Shown here one piece after another: positions 28,293 through 32,613 of a stretch of DNA of 32,613 bases. Below the pieces are notes generated by a model. It saw nothing but the letters and a program-made list of their open reading frames with translations. It made no database searches and was not told where the DNA came from. The DNA is from Bacteroidota bacterium (GTDB taxonomy: Bacteria; Bacteroidota; Bacteroidia; Bacteroidales; Bacteroidaceae), in assembly GCA_023458215.1 (NCBI GenBank), contig JAEXAJ010000073.1:1-32613 (forward strand), in the 5' to 3' direction. The stretch's first letter is position 1. The number at the start of each line of letters is the position of its first letter. Position numbers and translations under genes: made by a program.

Positions 28293-29816
28293 TCAAATTC
28301 TGCTTACTCTATTCAGCATTTGGTTTGCCCAACCTATTTCTTTTTTAGTCCATCCTTTTTCCTCATCTTCTGTACTTTCTTCCTGATAGCGGGTTAGCAA
28401 AGAGAGGTATTCTTTCAATACATTGGCGGCTTTGGCTTGTTTGTTCATGCGCATCAGGAGTAAGATGCGTTGTTTATAGATATCCAAATTGTGACTTTCT
28501 CCTGCCAATTCTTGTGCCTTGTCGAGCAGAGCGATACATTGGTTATTGATTTCTTCCGTATTGGATAGTGCCATTTGCGATTTTACATAAATGATATAAT
28601 CATTATCTGTGGCGAGATTGTTGTCCATATTTTTGCGTATCAAACGCATAGCTTCCTTATAGCGCTTATTGGCATAGTTCATGGAGGCATTGAAAGTGAC
28701 AGCATCACAGGTTGTTTTCAGATAGGGACGATTATGCAGGCTTTGGCCTTCACCTATTTTCTCAATGCGTTTTTGCAGGTCTTTGACACTGTTGTAACGG
28801 GTGATATCATCGCTCCGTAGTTGTAACTTGTAGTAATCGGTTATTTTGTTGAGAGCAGATGCCAGTCCGTCGGGATTATAACCTTTGAAAACCAGTAAAT
28901 CGCTAGCTATACGGTCGGATATTTGTTCTTGCCCTATTTTGTACTTCATGCCTAGGCGGTCGGTGGCAGGTATGCTCAAGAGGGAAGCCACTAAACCGAT
29001 ATCGGCTACTAAGCTGACCGAGTATGCTTTGTCGTTATCATCCCAATAGGCTACGTCAAGAGCGGCATTGGATATATCAGTAAATACATTGGCCCAAAAG
29101 GCAGCACGTTTGGCACGACGTTCGGCTATATAGATATTCTCTACTTGATGGTCGAGCACAAAGTGAGACAATTCATTGGCGATGATTGCTGCCAGTTCAT
29201 CTTCAGAGTCAAGCGTGCAAAGAAGTCCGGTACTGATTATCATAGATCCGTTGGGGAGCATAAAAGCATCCGGTTCGGGAGACTGGATGAGCCGGATATT
29301 CAGGTTTTCATCACGGTTGGGGTCAATGGTTATAGTATTCAGCTTGGCAAATACACCTTGTACATAGGAGTTGAGATAGTCGTCCTGATAAGCTATTTCT
29401 TGAAGTTTATCAAGGTAATCCAGGCACTCTTCGTCAATTTCCTGACGTAGTTTATGCTTATAACCACGGTTATCGAAATGCTCGTAAAGGTGGCTTTTCA
29501 AATACACTTGTTGCCAGAACTCCTGATCTGTTTCGGGCTTGACAAGGGTAATCACATTCATTTCCTCTGAATTAACGGTTCTTTGTACGCCATCTATTTC
29601 AATAGCATAGTAAATATTGCTGTTGAAATTGTCCGACTTGTGCATCTTCACAACTCGTCGAATGATGATGGGGGTACCTGCCGGAACATTTTGGTATCCT
29701 TTCTTCAACTCACCTCTAACAGCGATAACGCCGCTTAAATCCTTTTGTTTTGGTTTGGCGAACCCGGTTGCAACGACAAGTGTTGCCAAAATGAATAAAG
29801 TGATTAGTCGTTTCAT
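28293..29816 (-). CDS. M48-like periplasmic metallopeptidase homologue with altered zinc motif
   Basis: This 507-residue protein starts with a Sec signal (MKRLITLFILATLVVATGFA). A unique N-terminal region (about 22-150) comes first, then an M48-like domain (about 150-330), then a helical, TPR-like region (about 360-500). The peptidase motif normally reads HExxH; here it is NELSH (Asn214-Glu215-Leu-Ser-His218, followed by FVLDH). The downstream Glu-x-x-x-Asp motif is kept as EQISD (Glu297, Asp301), and the GYNPDGLASAL segment is typical of M48. One of three zinc ligands is thus replaced, while the catalytic Glu remains. It may be a weakened enzyme or a pseudo-protease with a scaffold or chaperone role. 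A TAnnTTTG box on the minus strand (29846-29853) overlaps the upstream terminator and could be its promoter. Confidence 0.82.
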   Translation of the reverse strand: MKRLITLFILATLVVATGFAKPKQKDLSGVIAVRGELKKGYQNVPAGTPIIIRRVVKMHKSDNFNSNIYYAIEIDGVQRTVNSEEMNVITLVKPETDQEFWQQVYLKSHLYEHFDNRGYKHKLRQEIDEECLDYLDKLQEIAYQDDYLNSYVQGVFAKLNTITIDPNRDENLNIRLIQSPEPDAFMLPNGSMIISTGLLCTLDSEDELAAIIANELSHFVLDHQVENIYIAERRAKRAAFWANVFTDISNAALDVAYWDDNDKAYSVSLVADIGLVASLLSIPATDRLGMKYKIGQEQISDRIASDLLVFKGYNPDGLASALNKITDYYKLQLRSDDITRYNSVKDLQKRIEKIGEGQSLHNRPYLKTTCDAVTFNASMNYANKRYKEAMRLIRKNMDNNLATDNDYIIYVKSQMALSNTEEINNQCIALLDKAQELAGESHNLDIYKQRILLLMRMNKQAKAANVLKEYLSLLTRYQEESTEDEEKGWTKKEIGWANQMLNRVSRI

Positions 29817-29849
29817 TTCTATTGCGATTTAATGTTATTCTGATACAAA

Positions 29850-29884
29850 AATAGGAAAGAGTTTTTCCTCTTTCCTATTTTTTC
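29850..29884. terminator. Hairpin terminator downstream of the PBP1A gene
   Basis: ATAGGAAAGAG (29851-29861) pairs with CTCTTTCCTAT (29868-29878) around a 6-nt loop. T runs follow on both strands (TTTTTT to the right, TTTTTG on the minus strand). It lies between the stop of the PBP gene and the start of the M48-like gene, both on the minus strand. Confidence 0.8.
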
Positions 29885-29908
29885 TCCTATTAAGTCGTAG
29901 GATTTTCC

Positions 29909-32296
29909 CTATTCTTCTAGAGTTTCTTCTATCACTTCTTCCACAGTCAGGCTATCTATGGCTATAGAATCGGTATCACGAGGATGATAAATGGTGCGGC
30001 AGCCATACTCTTTATTGATTTTCTCTTTAGCTTGCGGGAACCGCGATTGATACTGTTTCAAGTCTTTATCTTTAAGTACCTGTTCCATGAAATAAGCAAA
30101 TATCGGCAGGGCGGTGCGACTGCCTTGTCCAAGTTCTCCGGTACGGAAGTGAATGCTGCGGTGTTCGCCACCTACCCATGCGCCGCCTACCAGTTTGGGA
30201 GTGACTCCTACAAACCAAGCGTCCGAGTGGTTGGAAGATGTTCCGGTTTTTCCACCGAAGTCGGTGTTGTAACGGAACAGATCATATCCCCACAGGGCTT
30301 GTGAGGTTCCTAATGGTTCGGTTAGTCCGGCTTTCAGCATTTCGGTCATAAGGAAGGCTGTTTCGTAAGGAAGAACCTGCTTCTGCGTGGTTTTATCTTC
30401 GTAGATCACATGCCCGTTTGCATCTTCGATACGGGTAATCAATACCGGATCGTGAGTCTTTCCTTCATTGATTACGGTACTATAAGCATTTACCAGTTCC
30501 AGCAAAGATACATCCGAGGCACCCAAACTTAAAGCAGGAGTTTCTTCGAGCTGAGTTTTTATTCCCATAACACGTGCTGTTTCGGCTACTTTGTGCGCTC
30601 CTACTTCTTGACCTACTTGTACGGCAATCGTATTGACCGAACGGGCAAAAGCAGCTTTCAGGGATAGGGTATCGCCGGTGTACTCGCCATTGGCATTGCG
30701 CGGAATCCACTTGGCCGGTTTGCCGTCTTCCACTACATCCCAAGCTTGTTGCTGGTCTATGCGGTAGTCGCACGGAGACATTCCCTCATTCATTCCTGCG
30801 GTATAGACAAAGAGCTTGAAGGTAGAACCCGGCTGACGTTTGGAAAGTACTTTGTCATACTTCCACGAACCGAAATTGATATCACCTATCCATGCTTTGA
30901 CTTGTCCTGTCTGAGGTTCCATAGCTACAAAGCTACAATGCATGAAGCGCTCCATATAACGGATAGAATCCATTGTGCTGATAGTAGTATCACGAGTGCC
31001 AAGGTCATAATCGAAGACTTTCAGGCGGTGGGGGAGGTTAAGGTAATAATCCACAGAATCCGGTTGTTCGGGATATTTCTCAATTAGAATCTTGTAAGCT
31101 GTGGTACGTTTGGCAAGATCTTCAATGAAATGAGGAATTTCTTGGTGGTTGCGGTCACGCCAAGGTGCTTGGTTGCCCCAATGATTGTCGAAGTTGCGTT
31201 GTACGACCCGCATCTGACGGTTGGCGGCAGTTTCGGCATATTGCTGCATGCGGCTGTCGACGGTAGTGTAGATCTTTAGTCCGTCGGCATACAAGTCAAT
31301 GCCGTTTTCTTCGCACCAGGGTTTCAGATAATCGGCTACTGCTTCTCTGAAGTAAAGGGCTTCTCCGTTGTAATTACTTTCAATATTATAATTCAGATGG
31401 ATAGGAAGTTGCTTGAGCGAATCGCATTCGGCGCGGGTTATTCCATGATGCTTCATGAGGTTTTCCAATACTACGTTGCGACGTTTCAAACTGTTTTCAG
31501 GATGCAGACGGGGGTTGTAAGTGGTTGTTGCTTTCAACAGTCCGACAAGAGTAGCCGCTTGTTCGTGTGTGATATTTTGAGGAGTGGTGTGGAAATAAGT
31601 CTTGCACGCAGTTTTTATGCCGTATGCATTACTTCCGAAATCTACGGTATTGAGATACATAGTGAGAATCTCTTGTTTGGAATAGAACATTTCGATCTTA
31701 ACGGCTGTGATCCACTCCTTTGACTTCATAATGAGCAGTTTTAGTCCCGGTATATATCCTAATAATCCGGTGGAATATTGGGAGCGGACTTTAAACATGT
31801 TCTTCACCAATTGCTGGGTGATGGTGCTGGCTCCTCGCGCTTCTCCTCGTGCCATATCCTTGATGGCTGCAAATACGCCTTGGAAGTCAATGCCGAAATG
31901 TTGGTAGAATCGTTCGTCTTCCGTGCTGATAAGGGTCTTTATCAGTATAGGAGAAATCTCCTCATAGTTTACCGGACTTCGGTTCTCACGGAAATACTTG
32001 CCTATTAGTTTGCCGTCGGCACTATATATCTCGGATGCAATAGGTTGATTGGGATTGTGAATGCTTGATAAACCGGGAGATTTGCCGAATAGCCAAAAGA
32101 AATTAATGTCTACCATGACCAGGTAGAGCAGAAAGACGATGATGAAAGTAGTAACAGATGCTAAAGCCCGTTTGTACCACGGCTTATTAAGATAGAGGGA
32201 CTTGTACCACCGTATGGACTTTTGGCAAACTTTTGCTGCCTTATGGAATACGCTCATTCCGAGTGATACCCATTTTTTGGTATCGATGTTTATCAT
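29909..32296 (-). CDS. Penicillin-binding protein 1A-type bifunctional transglycosylase/transpeptidase
   Basis: This 795-residue class A PBP has a basic cytoplasmic N-terminus and one TM helix (about 47-66), then a GT51 glycosyltransferase domain. That domain contains the catalytic Glu126 in STEDERFYQHFGID, plus RGASTITQQLVKN and KEWITAVKIE, where the usual KxxE context is visible. The transpeptidase domain carries Ser491 in RQPGSTFK (SxxK), RSVN (SxN) and Lys683 in GGKTGTSS (KTG). An acidic tail ends EEVIEETLEE. It polymerises glycan strands from lipid II and cross-links peptides in the periplasm. Length and motifs are complete. It is encoded downstream of rpmE on the same strand but separated by a terminator. 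Confidence 0.95.
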   Translation of the reverse strand: MINIDTKKWVSLGMSVFHKAAKVCQKSIRWYKSLYLNKPWYKRALASVTTFIIVFLLYLVMVDINFFWLFGKSPGLSSIHNPNQPIASEIYSADGKLIGKYFRENRSPVNYEEISPILIKTLISTEDERFYQHFGIDFQGVFAAIKDMARGEARGASTITQQLVKNMFKVRSQYSTGLLGYIPGLKLLIMKSKEWITAVKIEMFYSKQEILTMYLNTVDFGSNAYGIKTACKTYFHTTPQNITHEQAATLVGLLKATTTYNPRLHPENSLKRRNVVLENLMKHHGITRAECDSLKQLPIHLNYNIESNYNGEALYFREAVADYLKPWCEENGIDLYADGLKIYTTVDSRMQQYAETAANRQMRVVQRNFDNHWGNQAPWRDRNHQEIPHFIEDLAKRTTAYKILIEKYPEQPDSVDYYLNLPHRLKVFDYDLGTRDTTISTMDSIRYMERFMHCSFVAMEPQTGQVKAWIGDINFGSWKYDKVLSKRQPGSTFKLFVYTAGMNEGMSPCDYRIDQQQAWDVVEDGKPAKWIPRNANGEYTGDTLSLKAAFARSVNTIAVQVGQEVGAHKVAETARVMGIKTQLEETPALSLGASDVSLLELVNAYSTVINEGKTHDPVLITRIEDANGHVIYEDKTTQKQVLPYETAFLMTEMLKAGLTEPLGTSQALWGYDLFRYNTDFGGKTGTSSNHSDAWFVGVTPKLVGGAWVGGEHRSIHFRTGELGQGSRTALPIFAYFMEQVLKDKDLKQYQSRFPQAKEKINKEYGCRTIYHPRDTDSIAIDSLTVEEVIEETLEE

Positions 32297-32333
32297 ATAC
32301 TATATATAATATAACGAGTATGTCGCTTGTAAT

Positions 32334-32367
32334 AAAAAAGGGAATCTTGCATAAGATTCCCCTTTTT
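32334..32367 (-). terminator. Terminator downstream of the L31 gene
   Basis: GGGAATCTT (32340-32348) pairs with AAGATTCCC (32353-32361) around a 4-nt loop. On the minus strand it is followed by TTTTTTATT; the plus strand also has CTTTTT. It is an intrinsic terminator for the ribosomal protein gene. Confidence 0.9.
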
Positions 32368-32386
32368 CAGATCTCTTGATACTGAA

Positions 32387-32613
32387 TTATTTCTTGCGGT
32401 TACCGTAACGGCTCATGAACTTATCAACACGACCGGCAGTATCAACCAACTTAGACTTACCTGTATAGAACGGGTGAGAAGTGCTAGAGATTTCCATTTT
32501 GATCACCGGATAAGTTTCTCCTTCGAATTCGATAGTTTCTTTGCTATTTGCAGTTGAACGAGACAAAAACATGTCACCATTTGACATATCTTTAAATACT
32601 ACCGGACGGTAAT
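32387..32613 (-). CDS. rpmE2: 50S ribosomal protein L31 type B, N-terminus cut by window end
   Basis: The visible frame runs from the window edge ([15 protein letters not shown]) through [20 protein letters not shown] to the C-terminus [10 protein letters not shown], about 75 residues. Only the first 8-10 residues appear to be missing. The [20 protein letters not shown] segment and the absence of the CxxC zinc motif mark the type B (C-minus) L31. It is a component of the large ribosomal subunit at the intersubunit bridge. An internal ATG at 32587 is not the real start, because conserved residues continue in frame upstream of it. Confidence 0.93.
   Translation of the reverse strand, partial: YRPVVFKDMSNGDMFLSRSTANSKETIEFEGETYPVIKMEISSTSHPFYTGKSKLVDTAGRVDKFMSRYGNRKK

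Noticed and set aside
28293..29816. Loss of the third M48 zinc ligand as well as the first His
   Set aside because: The ligand Glu is expected four residues before the conserved Asp, and Glu297 is present in EQISD. Only the first His is changed.

Overview
The window looks like chromosomal DNA of a gut Bacteroides, probably close to B. uniformis, though the species cannot be fixed from this sequence alone. The reasons are a complete SusC/SusD-type polysaccharide utilisation locus (PUL), lipoprotein signals on its surface enzymes, Bacteroidetes-type promoters (TTTG / TAnnTTTG) without Shine-Dalgarno sites, a Bacteroidetes-specific HU-like protein and type B ribosomal protein L31.

Layout. 1-601: the last 30 codons of an ISL3-like transposase, then a gene-free stretch packed with short repeats, including a five-unit, exactly 22-bp-phased palindrome array. 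602-14845 (+): a beta-1,3-glucan PUL made of a membrane-spanning sensor/HTH regulator, SusC, SusD, a PKD-containing surface glycan-binding lipoprotein, GH16 laminarinase, GH158 endo-beta-1,3-glucanase and GH3 beta-glucosidase. The order matches the architecture described for Bacteroides 1,3-beta-glucan loci. A clear promoter with phased direct repeats lies in front of susC, and a terminator-like hairpin separates the binding/import genes from the glycosidases. 14948-17345 (-): enolase, a pentapeptide-repeat protein and the fluoride channel CrcB, in the transcriptional order crcB-ppr-eno. 17346-18171: a repeat-rich intergenic stretch with a second 22-bp-phased palindrome array of different sequence, and a 57-codon internally deleted RhuM remnant that overlaps the next gene. 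18172-22440 (+): zinc alcohol dehydrogenase, HU-like protein and a SusB-like GH97 alpha-glucosidase. 22511-23917 (-): a DHA2-type MFS transporter. 24152-28199 (+): an amidophosphoribosyltransferase homologue lacking the glutaminase nucleophile, a 207-bp MITE-like element, peptidase T and GcvT. 28293-32613 (-): an M48-like protein with an altered zinc motif, penicillin-binding protein 1A and the C-terminal part of L31.

How it works together. In the PUL, the SGBP and SusD would capture beta-1,3-glucan at the surface, GH16 and GH158 would cut it, SusCD would import oligosaccharides and GH3 would release glucose. The regulator probably senses a product in the periplasm and activates susC directly. 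The rest is mostly housekeeping.

I did not find an obviously new multi-gene system. The most unusual items are the two unrelated palindrome arrays with an identical 22-bp period, the glutaminase-dead PurF homologue that keeps its PRPP loop and Fe-S cysteines, the NELSH version of an M48 protease, the crcB-ppr-eno linkage, and the RhuM deletion remnant joined to an alcohol dehydrogenase.
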